Of a DNA stretch of 14,524 nt, positions 1 through 6,468 are shown in pieces. Origin of the DNA: Fimbriimonadales bacterium (GTDB lineage: Bacteria > Armatimonadota > Fimbriimonadia > Fimbriimonadales > GBS-DC); the NCBI GenBank assembly GCA_025060055.1, contig JANXCK010000059.1:1-14524 (forward strand), written 5' to 3'. The notes beneath the pieces were generated by a model. The model saw nothing but the letters and a program-made list of their open reading frames with translations, made no database searches and had not been told where the DNA came from. Made by a program: the position numbers and the translations under genes. Numbering within the stretch: the stretch's first letter is position 1; the number at the start of each line of letters is the position of its first letter.

Positions 1-3000
1 CAGGTCAGCACTGTCTACAACCCCGTCGCCGTTCGCGTCGCCCTGACCGCCTGGACTGCCAAAGTTGAGCAGCACGAGGAGCAGATCGATGTCGTTCACG
101 CAGCCGTCGCCATTCACATCGCCGGCTCGCCGCTCGACCTGCACCGTGTAAGCGGGGCTTACGCCGAGATTGCCCGCGCGGTCAGCAATCTGGAACTGCA
201 CGCGGTTCTGCGTGCGGCTCGGCGGGAAGCGGATAGGTGGCGTGCTAATCGTTTCCTGCTGCGTTGAACCGTCAACACCCGTACACTGGGCAGGAAGCCA
301 ATCAGACCAAGTAGCACCGCCGTCTGTGCTGTAGCGGTAGGCAGCGGTTGCACGGCTTAGCCCGGAGCGCCAATCGCGTACCTGCACCGAGCAAACGGGC
401 GTGCCATACACGACCCCTGTTGGTTGAAAGTTCTGCCACTCGCCCCACGCGCCGGGCGGCGTGCCGTCGATGATGACCGTTGCTTGCACGCTGCCCGAAC
501 CACCGTTGCGCGAAGCCACAATCAGCTCGATGGTCGCGTTGCCCTCGCTGGCGCCACTGCTGAGGCTCCACTGAGCGCGCCGACTGCGCCCGCTGCCAAT
601 ATTGCCCAAATTCTTGCCCGGCACATCGGGGAAGAAGAGGCTCTCTTCACCGCCATCGGGCGCGCGGCGGAAGTAGGTCATCCCGCGCCGAATTACCATG
701 AGGCTGGGAACCCGTAACCCCACAAACACGCCAGTAGCAACATACGAGCTGGGCGCAACGCGCGCCTCTACCGAAAAGGTGGTGCTGGGGCGCACTGCCA
801 CAGGCGCGCTCAGGCTGAGCTGTAGGCTCGGTGTAGCGCTCCCCTGAACCCAGTGGACTGTAACAGCCCACGGCTGGCGAGCGCCCTCGTTCTGCGCGTA
901 GGTATACACCTTGACCCGATACGCGCCCGCAGGCGGGTTGCGAACCTCAATCACTTCCACATTATCGAAACGCGAGGTTGCCGACCAGTTGCCCGCAGGC
1001 GTCTCATCCAGCGCGCCCTGTTGCAAGTAGAGGTCTAAGTCGTTTTTCAGGGCAACCGACGCACCCGCTGCCGCAGGTGGGTCGGGATAGACCAGCACCA
1101 CACGCAGTTTCGAGCAGCTATCAGGGATATTCACATCGAAGTAGCGCAGGTTGCCCGTTTCGGCGTTCTCCCACCAGTAAGTGTACCAGCCGCCGCCCCA
1201 GCCAAAGTGCGCCAGCAGCGCATCGATCTTGCCCAGACCCTGCGTGTTGCGATCGTAGCCCAAGTCGATGGCGGTTGCCATGATTGTGGAACGGACACCC
1301 CACGCAGGCATGGTCGGATAGGCTTGGCGCAGCGTCGCTACCAGACCCGCCACATGCGGCGCCGCCATTGAAGTACCTGACAAGCCCAACAGGTATCCTG
1401 TGGTGTCCAGATGATGGGTGGAGTCGATGGCGCGTCCTGGTGCGACAACATCGGGCTTTGCCCGATTGTCGCCCGTGGGGCCGCGCGATGAGTAGTTCGT
1501 GACCGTGTCCACTCTGTTCAGCTCGTCGTCTTCAATCGCGCCCACTGCCATCGCGCCCTTTGCAACCGCAGGGCGTTTGATGGTGCCTGCACCTGGACCG
1601 TCGTTGCCCGCGCTGACCACTGCCACGATATCCTCGCCAAATAATAGGTCTACGGTGCGCGAGCCTGCGTCCGTTCCTGTTTGGCGCAATCCAGAAGCGC
1701 CGCCGCTGTAGTTGAAGAGGTGGCGTTTGAGCGCGGGATCACCACGCCCACGCATATCCAGATAGCCTTCCATCACCGAGTTGCCCTCGGAAACTGCCCG
1801 ACCTGAAGCGGGATCGTATCGAAACACCTTGCTATGCACCATGTCATAAGGTTCCGCAGGCGACTCCTGAAATCCCGCGGCGAATCCGCGATAGCGAAAC
1901 TGTGCCAGCCCTGCCCCAAACAGCGTGCCCGACACATGTGTGCCGTGCCCGTGCAGGTCGTTCCACCAGTTCTGCTCAGTGGTGCGGTTAAACCCGAACA
2001 TACCCCCGGCAAGGTTGGCGAAGTCTCGGTGGTAGATATTCACTCCGCTGTCCATCACGCCGATTTTGACTTGGCGCCCGTTCACGGGGCGTCCGTCATA
2101 CTCCGTTCCCCAGAGCTGGTCGGCATTCACCGACGGCTGCGACTCGGTGTGAAGCGCGGCATACGAGACAGGCACTGGCTCAATAAACAGCACACTGTTC
2201 ATCTCCAGCATCGCTGCAATTTGCGCTGCGCTTGCCACAGCGTAGTAGGCGGGCAAATGCTCGTAGTAGCGAATCTCGCCCACACCCAAGGCTTGCAGCT
2301 CAGCGAGCACTGTGCCCACAGTGTCTGCCTCGAAAAGATTGATGTAAACCTCGACAGGCGTGTTGGGCGCGCTTTGCAACTGCTGACGCAATATCGGGTC
2401 TATTTTGAACTCGCGCGGCGGCTGACCTACCCAGCGGACGCCTTCGTCTGTCGCGACGCTGAGTAGCGACGCAGCAGGGATCCGCGCCAAGTACGCCGTA
2501 TAAGGGTAAAACCCCAGCAGCTGCACGCCGTAGTTGCGCAGCCGCGCTTGCAACGCAGCATCCAGACGCCCGTGCAGCAGAATTAAGGCATAGACCGACC
2601 GTGCTGCTGCGCCCTGCAGGGTCTCTCGTGCGCTTCCGAAGGCGGTAAACAACAGCTCCGGTTGCAACTTTTCGTCAGCAGGCGGGCTGAATTCTGCCTG
2701 TCCAAAGGCGATCGCACTCGGCTCGCCCTTAGAGCCAAACGGAAGTACGAAGTTGCCAGCGTTCCGCCCTACGGAGGAAGCGTCTTGGGCATGTGTCAGA
2801 CCACGCCCAATCCACGCACGCTCGCCTACGCGCGGCGCACGCGTCTGCCCTACAACGGTCTGGTAAATCGGGGCAATAACTTCGCCCCGCGCGTTGAGAA
2901 CCAGTGCCGTCTCCTGTGGCGGGCGCGGTGCAAGCCACAACGGCACAGAGCGCTCCAGCACCAGATACTGCGGCAACCACGGCGCAGGAGTTGGACGCTC

Positions 3001-3063
3001 GACTTGACTCCAGCCGCTCACGACGCACGCCACCACTCCAAAAGCCCATCCAAATCCTCTCAT
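1..3063 (-). CDS. Secreted S8 (subtilisin-like) serine protease with C-terminal dockerin-type repeats, 3' end beyond window
   Basis: Reading from the ATG at 3063 down to base 1 gives 1021 codons with no stop, so the C terminus lies outside the window. The N terminus (MRGFGWAFGVVACVVSGWSQ) looks like a short export signal. V-V-A-C at residues 10-13 also fits a lipobox, so a lipoprotein is possible. Residues ~190-320 resemble a propeptide region. The subtilase domain carries the full triad: Asp338 (V-M-D-S-G), His373 (G-H-G-T-H-V-S-G) and Ser565 (G-T-S-M-A-A-P-H), with oxyanion Asn487 (S-A-G-N-D-G). Beta-rich segments follow (~residues 620-975). From residue 981 there are two calcium-loop motifs, GDVNGDG and GDANGDG, as in type I dockerins, so the protein is probably displayed or anchored outside the cell. 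The Shine-Dalgarno sequence is weak (GGGGCAG). The substrate cannot be read from sequence. The family call is secure; the roles of the accessory regions are inferred. Confidence 0.93.
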   Translation of the reverse strand, partial: MRGFGWAFGVVACVVSGWSQVERPTPAPWLPQYLVLERSVPLWLAPRPPQETALVLNARGEVIAPIYQTVVGQTRAPRVGERAWIGRGLTHAQDASSVGRNAGNFVLPFGSKGEPSAIAFGQAEFSPPADEKLQPELLFTAFGSARETLQGAAARSVYALILLHGRLDAALQARLRNYGVQLLGFYPYTAYLARIPAASLLSVATDEGVRWVGQPPREFKIDPILRQQLQSAPNTPVEVYINLFEADTVGTVLAELQALGVGEIRYYEHLPAYYAVASAAQIAAMLEMNSVLFIEPVPVSYAALHTESQPSVNADQLWGTEYDGRPVNGRQVKIGVMDSGVNIYHRDFANLAGGMFGFNRTTEQNWWNDLHGHGTHVSGTLFGAGLAQFRYRGFAAGFQESPAEPYDMVHSKVFRYDPASGRAVSEGNSVMEGYLDMRGRGDPALKRHLFNYSGGASGLRQTGTDAGSRTVDLLFGEDIVAVVSAGNDGPGAGTIKRPAVAKGAMAVGAIEDDELNRVDTVTNYSSRGPTGDNRAKPDVVAPGRAIDSTHHLDTTGYLLGLSGTSMAAPHVAGLVATLRQAYPTMPAWGVRSTIMATAIDLGYDRNTQGLGKIDALLAHFGWGGGWYTYWWENAETGNLRYFDVNIPDSCSKLRVVLVYPDPPAAAGASVALKNDLDLYLQQGALDETPAGNWSATSRFDNVEVIEVRNPPAGAYRVKVYTYAQNEGARQPWAVTVHWVQGSATPSLQLSLSAPVAVRPSTTFSVEARVAPSSYVATGVFVGLRVPSLMVIRRGMTYFRRAPDGGEESLFFPDVPGKNLGNIGSGRSRRAQWSLSSGASEGNATIELIVASRNGGSGSVQATVIIDGTPPGAWGEWQNFQPTGVVYGTPVCSVQVRDWRSGLSRATAAYRYSTDGGATWSDWLPAQCTGVDGSTQQETISTPPIRFPPSRTQNRVQFQIADRAGNLGVSPAYTVQVERRAGDVNGDGCVNDIDLLLVLLNFGSPGGQGDANGDGVVDSADL

Positions 3064-3106
3064 AGCTACTGCCCCAGTCCCACCATGTTGAGAAGATGCG
3101 CTTAGG

Positions 3107-3112
3107 ATTATA
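3107..3112 (-). promoter_or_regulatory. Probable -10 box for the S8 protease
   Basis: Read on the minus strand this is a perfect TATAAT, 43 nt upstream of the protease ATG at 3063. It would give a leader of roughly 35-40 nt. I see no good -35 hexamer 16-18 nt upstream, so the promoter call rests on the -10 box and its position. Confidence 0.5.
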
Positions 3113-3263
3113 CCAAGCGGGTCTTGGGTAGTTCTTTCGCTCCTTCCCGCGAGTCTCCTTCCTGCCACGCGCGCGAAGATAGCAAAAGCTTGGGCGTTGG
3201 CAGCCTTAGGATCGCTTTGTTGGCGTCTAATAAGTGCCTCAAAAGTTAAAGGCTCCCTTTTTG

Positions 3264-3349
3264 ACCCTCATCCCCAGCCCCTCTCCCACGAGGAGAGGGG
3301 AGCCGAGTTCTCCCCTCGCCCTCTGGGAGAGGGGTCAGGGGGTGAGGGT
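3264..3349. repeat. Palindromic repeat, C-rich/G-rich double-hairpin type
   Basis: The outer arms (about 24 nt from 3264 and about 25 nt ending at 3349) are imperfect inverted copies: ACCCTCATCCCC at the left, GGGGGTGAGGGT at the right. Inside are two hairpins. One is a perfect 9-bp stem, CCCCTCTCC (3278-3286) with GGAGAGGGG (3292-3300). The second is a short stem around 3321-3335. The design matches the repeat inserted in the amylase gene at 13359-13450. Such elements are dispersed in many GC-rich bacterial genomes and have no known function here. Confidence 0.8.
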
Positions 3350-3521
3350 AGGAAGACGGAACGTTAATCTTGGAGGGACTTACCAACTGCCCTCTCGAAT
3401 AGCGCAGTTGTCGGCGCGGACGCCAACGCTACACAGAGCGCGTGCGTCGCGTCAGCGTCTCCCTGACGAACCACGTCGCTTGAAACGGGCGATTCGTACA
3501 AGAGGCTTTTGAGGCAGGAAC
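3350..3521. other. Intergenic stretch upstream of the deacetylase with a degenerate repeat copy
   Basis: Together with 3113-3263 this makes up the gene-free gap between the protease promoter and the deacetylase. The only structure I see apart from the repeat at 3264-3349 is at 3410-3432, a decayed copy of the GTCGGCG..GACGCC.ACGCTAC palindrome also found at 5863, 6015 and 14501. It has one extra base and one broken pair. A TTGAAA at 3480-3485 has no matching -10 box. I recognise no convincing promoter or RNA gene. Confidence 0.45.
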
Positions 3522-4445
3522 TTGGGAAGGCGTCACGAACCTATTCGTATGCGACGCAGCGGGCAAACGCAAGAGTGGAAACCGAAGACCGACGAGAAGC
3601 TGCTGATTATTCACGCCGACGACTTCGGAATGTGCCACTCCAAAAATCGCGCTACCATTCGCGCGTTCGAGACAGGCGCAATCAGCAGCGCGAGTATCAT
3701 GATGCCGTGCGCGTGGGTTGCGGAAGCCGTAGAATGGGTCAAGCGGAACCCGAACGCCGATGTGGGACTGCATCTCACGCTCACCAGCGAGTGGTCGCCC
3801 ATACGCTGGCGTCCTGTCGCCCCCGCCGATAAGGTCAAAGGGCTGCTCGATCCGCAGGGCTACATGTGGCGAAGCGTGGAGGAAGTCATCCGCCACGCCA
3901 CACCTCAAGAAGTGGAAACCGAAATCCGCGCCCAAATCGAACTCGCCTTGAAGATGGGGCTTAAGCCCACGCATCTGGACTCGCACATGGGCACGCTGTA
4001 TGCCGACGCACGCTTTTTCGAGGTGTTCCTGCGCGTTGCAATTGAGTATAAAATTCCACCGATGGTGTTCAGCCCCACTCCAGAGATACTCCTGATGGCA
4101 CAGGCGCGCGGCATAGATTACCGTGAAGTTTACCAACGCATTCTGGCGGCGGGATTGCCTACAATTGACTACTTGAATGCTCAGTACGCGCCTGGCGAAA
4201 GCAAAGACAAGCATCGACAGCGGCTGCACGAATACCTGCGCACACTCAAGCCAGGCGTCAACGAGCTGATTGTGCATCTGGGGATGGACGACCCCGAAGG
4301 CAACGCCGTCACAGGCGGATGGCGCTACCGCGTGCAAGAGTTGGAGATTCTGCAGGAGCCAGAGTTCAGAAACCTGCTACAAGAACACAAAATCCGCCTG
4401 TTCACCTATCGGGAGCTGGCGAAGATGCCGACATCACGCGCATAA
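3522..4445 (+). CDS. ChbG/HpnK (YdjC-like) family carbohydrate deacetylase
   Basis: The 307-aa product has the family's conserved blocks in order: H31-A-D-D-F-G near the N terminus, G-L-H84-L-T-L, T-H151-L-D-S-H155-M-G, and a C-terminal E-L-I-V-H252-L-G. In characterised members (ChbG on chito-oligosaccharides, HpnK on hopanoid glycosides) the Asp/His set binds a divalent metal and removes an N-acetyl group from a sugar. The substrate here is unknown. The chosen start is TTG at 3522 because GAGG (3511-3514) lies 7 nt upstream. The next in-frame ATG (3549) has no Shine-Dalgarno but would remove only nine unconserved residues. The protein is cytoplasmic, with no signal peptide. pheA follows 14 bp downstream on the same strand, so the two are probably co-transcribed, although no metabolic link is obvious. 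Confidence 0.87.
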   Translation: MGRRHEPIRMRRSGQTQEWKPKTDEKLLIIHADDFGMCHSKNRATIRAFETGAISSASIMMPCAWVAEAVEWVKRNPNADVGLHLTLTSEWSPIRWRPVAPADKVKGLLDPQGYMWRSVEEVIRHATPQEVETEIRAQIELALKMGLKPTHLDSHMGTLYADARFFEVFLRVAIEYKIPPMVFSPTPEILLMAQARGIDYREVYQRILAAGLPTIDYLNAQYAPGESKDKHRQRLHEYLRTLKPGVNELIVHLGMDDPEGNAVTGGWRYRVQELEILQEPEFRNLLQEHKIRLFTYRELAKMPTSRA

Positions 4446-4459
4446 TCATGGGAGCAGGT

Positions 4460-5527
4460 ATGCGTAAACTGTCTGAACTCCGACAGCGAATCGACCAAAT
4501 CGACGAGCAACTGCTGCAGCTGCTCAATGAGCGGGCGGAGCTGGCAAAGCAGATTGGCGAACTCAAGTCGCGCGACCACAAGCCGTTCTTCACGCCCGAG
4601 CGCGAGCAGATGATCTACCGCCGCTTGCAGCAGCTCAATCGCGGACCGCTTACCCAAGAGCAGATTATCGGAATCTTTCGGGAGATTATCTCGATCTCGC
4701 GGGCGCTGGAAAAAGCGCCGACTGTGGTGTATTGGGGTCCCGAAGGCACTTTTACCCATGCCGCCGCGCTCAAGTGCTTCGGGCGTGCCGCACACTACCT
4801 TCCCGTCGAGAGCATTCCCGATGTGTTCGCAGCGGTGGAGCAGGCGAATGCCGACTACGGCGTCGTGCCTATCGAGAACTCACTGGCGGGTGTTGTCCCA
4901 GAGACGCTGGATATGTTCCCCCTGACCAACGCGCGTATCTGTGCCGAAGTGTATGTGCAAATCGCCCATCACTTACTGTCCAAAGCGAAAAGCACGAATC
5001 AGATTGTGCGCGTGTATGCTGGCTCGCAGCCGTTGCAGCAGTGTCGTCGCTGGCTGCGCTTACACCTGCCGGCAGCGGAGATTATTGAAACCGCGCCGAC
5101 CGCGCGCGCCGTCAAGTTCGCTTCCGAGGACCCCAACGGCGCGGCGATAGGCAACGCGCTCGCCTCAGAACTCTACGGCGTGCCTATCTTGTGCGAGCAT
5201 ATCGAGGACAACCCGCACAACCGCACACGCTTTTTGGTCATCGGCTATAACGAACCTGCCCCGACTGGCAACGATAAAACCTCCATCGTGTTCACCTTGC
5301 GCAACCGCCCTGGCGAGCTGTACCACGCGCTCGGCGCGTTCCACAAACATAATGTGAACCTCACGATGATCGAGTCACGCCCCCACCCACGCGGAATGTT
5401 CGAGTATCTCTTCTACATCGATATCCAAGGGCATCGTCAGGACAAAGTCATCAAAGCCGCCCTGGATGAGTTAGACCGTTTTGCCCGTGAGGTGGTGCTG
5501 CTGGGGTCGTACCCTGCCGCAGAGTGA
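4460..5527 (+). CDS. pheA: Bifunctional chorismate mutase / prephenate dehydratase (P-protein) with ACT domain
   Basis: The 355-aa protein catalyses two steps to phenylalanine: chorismate to prephenate, then prephenate to phenylpyruvate. Residues 1-85 form an AroQ-type chorismate mutase (LRQRIDQIDEQLLQLLNERA). Residues ~92-262 form the dehydratase, with G-P-E-G-T-F-T-H, E-N-S-L-A-G, A-A-I-G-N-A-L-A-S-E-L-Y-G and the T256-R257-F258 signature, whose Thr is essential in the family. An ACT domain follows (~270-350), with G285-E-L-Y and E305-S-R-P308, matching the phenylalanine-binding motifs and implying feedback inhibition. The start is ATG 4460 with GGAG 5 nt upstream. ATG 4448 is in frame but lacks a site. 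The usual S-x-P-Q-A-L-x-Q-C block is altered to GSQPLQQC and the usual S-T-A to P-T-A. Length and order are normal for the family. Confidence 0.95.
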   Translation: MRKLSELRQRIDQIDEQLLQLLNERAELAKQIGELKSRDHKPFFTPEREQMIYRRLQQLNRGPLTQEQIIGIFREIISISRALEKAPTVVYWGPEGTFTHAAALKCFGRAAHYLPVESIPDVFAAVEQANADYGVVPIENSLAGVVPETLDMFPLTNARICAEVYVQIAHHLLSKAKSTNQIVRVYAGSQPLQQCRRWLRLHLPAAEIIETAPTARAVKFASEDPNGAAIGNALASELYGVPILCEHIEDNPHNRTRFLVIGYNEPAPTGNDKTSIVFTLRNRPGELYHALGAFHKHNVNLTMIESRPHPRGMFEYLFYIDIQGHRQDKVIKAALDELDRFAREVVLLGSYPAAE

Positions 5528-5556
5528 CGAGGGTGCCCAATCGGTCACCTCTACAA

Positions 5557-5715
5557 GTCCCTAAGAGGCTATTTAAGAATAGACGGCTGAAGCCGTTCCT
5601 GTGCAAACGAAGCCCGCCTTCGCGGGCTAAAAGAGCCGACGCAGGTCGGCTTTGTTTGCACAGCAACGGCTTTAGCCGTTGGGGGTATGCGCCATTTCTT
5701 GAACAGTCTCTAAGA
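5557..5715. repeat. Nested palindromic element with terminal inverted repeats (downstream of pheA)
   Basis: The core 5583-5679 is a long imperfect palindrome. The left arm (5583-5614) and the reverse complement of the right arm (5648-5679) agree at 29 of 32 positions. Two perfect 7-bp hairpins sit inside, AGCCCGC/GCGGGCT at 5611-5628 and AGCCGAC/GTCGGCT at 5634-5651. Outside the core, CTAAGAGGCTATTTAAGAA (5561-5579) is roughly complementary to TTCTTGAACAGTCTCTAAGAG (5697-5715; read in two parts TTCTTGAACAG and TCTCTAAGAG). The element is non-coding and probably a small mobile or REP-like repeat. It could also act as a terminator for pheA. Confidence 0.75.
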
Positions 5716-5847
5716 GACTGTTTCTGACGTTTGTCACTTCGGGCAAAAAGCACAACTCGTAGCGGTTTTGGGCGGGCGCAACCTACAATATGCCGCACAA
5801 ATTGGCGAAAGTGACAAACTTCAGGAACAGTCTCTAAGAGACTGTTT
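5701..5847. repeat. 147-bp MITE-like element with 42-bp terminal inverted repeats
   Basis: Bases 5701-5742 and the reverse complement of 5806-5847 match at 36 of 42 positions. Each end contains the near-palindrome AACAGTCTCTAAGAGACTGTT. The 63-bp centre is unique and has no open reading frame of interest. The left end overlaps the right end of the preceding palindromic element, so insertions appear nested. I did not find a convincing target-site duplication. Confidence 0.7.
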
Positions 5848-5862
5848 AAGAAGTCCTGCTTT

Positions 5863-6038
5863 GTAGCGTCGGCGTCTCGCCGACGCAAGCGACTCGTGGC
5901 TTGGGCGTCTCGCCCAAGCACGCAGTGGCTTGGACAGTCGTGTCCGAGCGCTCACGCACGGACATGACTGTCCGTGCTACGGATGCATGGGTGAGAAGCC
6001 CGTGCCACGCAGGGGCGTCGGCGAGACGCCGACGCTAC
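5863..6038. repeat. Palindromic element bounded by exact 24-bp inverted repeats
   Basis: GTAGCGTCGGCGTCTCGCCG at 5863-5882, extending to 5886, is the exact reverse complement of 6015-6038. Between these arms are a perfect 9-bp hairpin (GCTTGGGCG/CGCCCAAGC, 5899-5919) and an imperfect 16-bp inverted pair (5931-5946 with 5959-5974, two mismatches). The element ends 40 bp before the XRE gene start and just upstream of its -10 box. No coding potential is seen. The terminal unit recurs at 14501 and, decayed, at 3410. Confidence 0.8.
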
Positions 6039-6065
6039 GAAAGCCCGGTAAAATATCGGATAAGG

Positions 6066-6071
6066 TATCAT
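6066..6071 (+). promoter_or_regulatory. Probable -10 box of the XRE regulator, leaderless arrangement
   Basis: TATCAT is followed by exactly 7 nt and then the in-frame GTG at 6079. Transcription would begin at or next to the start codon. No clear -35 hexamer is seen. The same spacing occurs at four other genes in the window. Confidence 0.5.
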
Positions 6072-6078
6072 ACGGCAG

Positions 6079-6441
6079 GTGAGTGCCATGAAGGACTTGC
6101 GGGTTTATCTGAAAGCGGCGGGTCTGGTCATCAAGGCTTGGCGTGAGCAGGCAGGCATGAGTCAGGCGCAGCTGGCGGAGCGGGCGTCGGCGGTTATGCC
6201 CGTCCCCGCTAACCTACCTCGCCTCAAGGAAGACGATATTAGCAACCTGGAGCGGGGAATCGTGAAACGCCTTGAGTTTGCGGATATCGAACGCATCTGC
6301 ATCGCGCTGGGACGTGGCGTCGGCGAGTTTTCGCCCGCCGTTGAGCGGCAGCTCGAGAAAGCGGAGAAACTCCTGCAGGCAGAGCAGTACCTACGCAAGA
6401 TACGCAGAGGAGACGATGAGGATACCTTAACACTCCGTTAA
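6079..6441 (+). CDS. XRE/Cro-CI-type helix-turn-helix regulator with an extended turn
   Basis: This small protein (120 aa from GTG 6079) has an N-terminal HTH_3-like domain: W-R-E-Q-A-G-M-S-Q-A-Q-L-A-E-R (residues 21-35), then I-S-N-L-E-R-G (54-60) and I-E-R-I-C-I-A-L-G. Between the second helix and the recognition helix lie about 11 more residues than usual, rich in Pro (A-V-M-P-V-P-A-N-L-P). The C-terminal ~35 residues are charged and helical. Start choice is open: GTG 6079 lies 7 nt after a -10 box (leaderless), while ATG 6088 has AGGTGA 5 nt upstream and gives 117 aa. The target is unknown. It sits directly before pstB, and the pstB Pho-box-like repeats overlap its stop codon. The HTH family call is good, the role is not known. 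Confidence 0.8.
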   Translation: MSAMKDLRVYLKAAGLVIKAWREQAGMSQAQLAERASAVMPVPANLPRLKEDDISNLERGIVKRLEFADIERICIALGRGVGEFSPAVERQLEKAEKLLQAEQYLRKIRRGDDEDTLTLR

Positions 6442-6466
6442 CACTTCCTGCAGGTATCCTAATACA
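6426..6466 (+). promoter_or_regulatory. Pho-box-like direct repeats and -10 box upstream of pstB
   Basis: Two clear 8-bp repeats with an 11-bp period, CTTAACAC (6426-6433) and GTTAACAC (6437-6444), are followed by two weaker ones in register, CTGCAGGT (6448) and CTAATACA (6459). This resembles the TTAACA-N5 arrays bound by Bacillus PhoP and the CTTAACCT-N3 arrays of cyanobacterial SphR. A -10-like TATCCT (6455-6460) begins 10 bp after the second repeat, the spacing expected when a PhoB-type activator replaces the -35 element. The site overlaps the end of the XRE gene. Binding by a PhoB/PhoP-type regulator is inferred. Confidence 0.6.
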
Positions 6467-6468
6467 CA

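Noticed and set aside
1834..2466. 210-codon open frame on the plus strand inside the protease gene
   Set aside because: It is opposite the subtilase catalytic domain, which has clear motifs in its own frame. The plus-strand product resembles nothing and reflects GC-rich codon use.
3429..4337. 302-codon open frame on the minus strand
   Set aside because: It is antisense to the ChbG-type deacetylase. The plus strand has all family motifs and the minus frame none.
5521..5560. Classical Rho-independent terminator directly after pheA
   Set aside because: There is only a weak inverted match around GGTGCCC and no U-tract. The stronger hairpins further on belong to the repeat elements.
5557..6038. 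CRISPR array
   Set aside because: Repeats are inverted and of several different families, with no regular direct repeats and spacers and no cas genes nearby.
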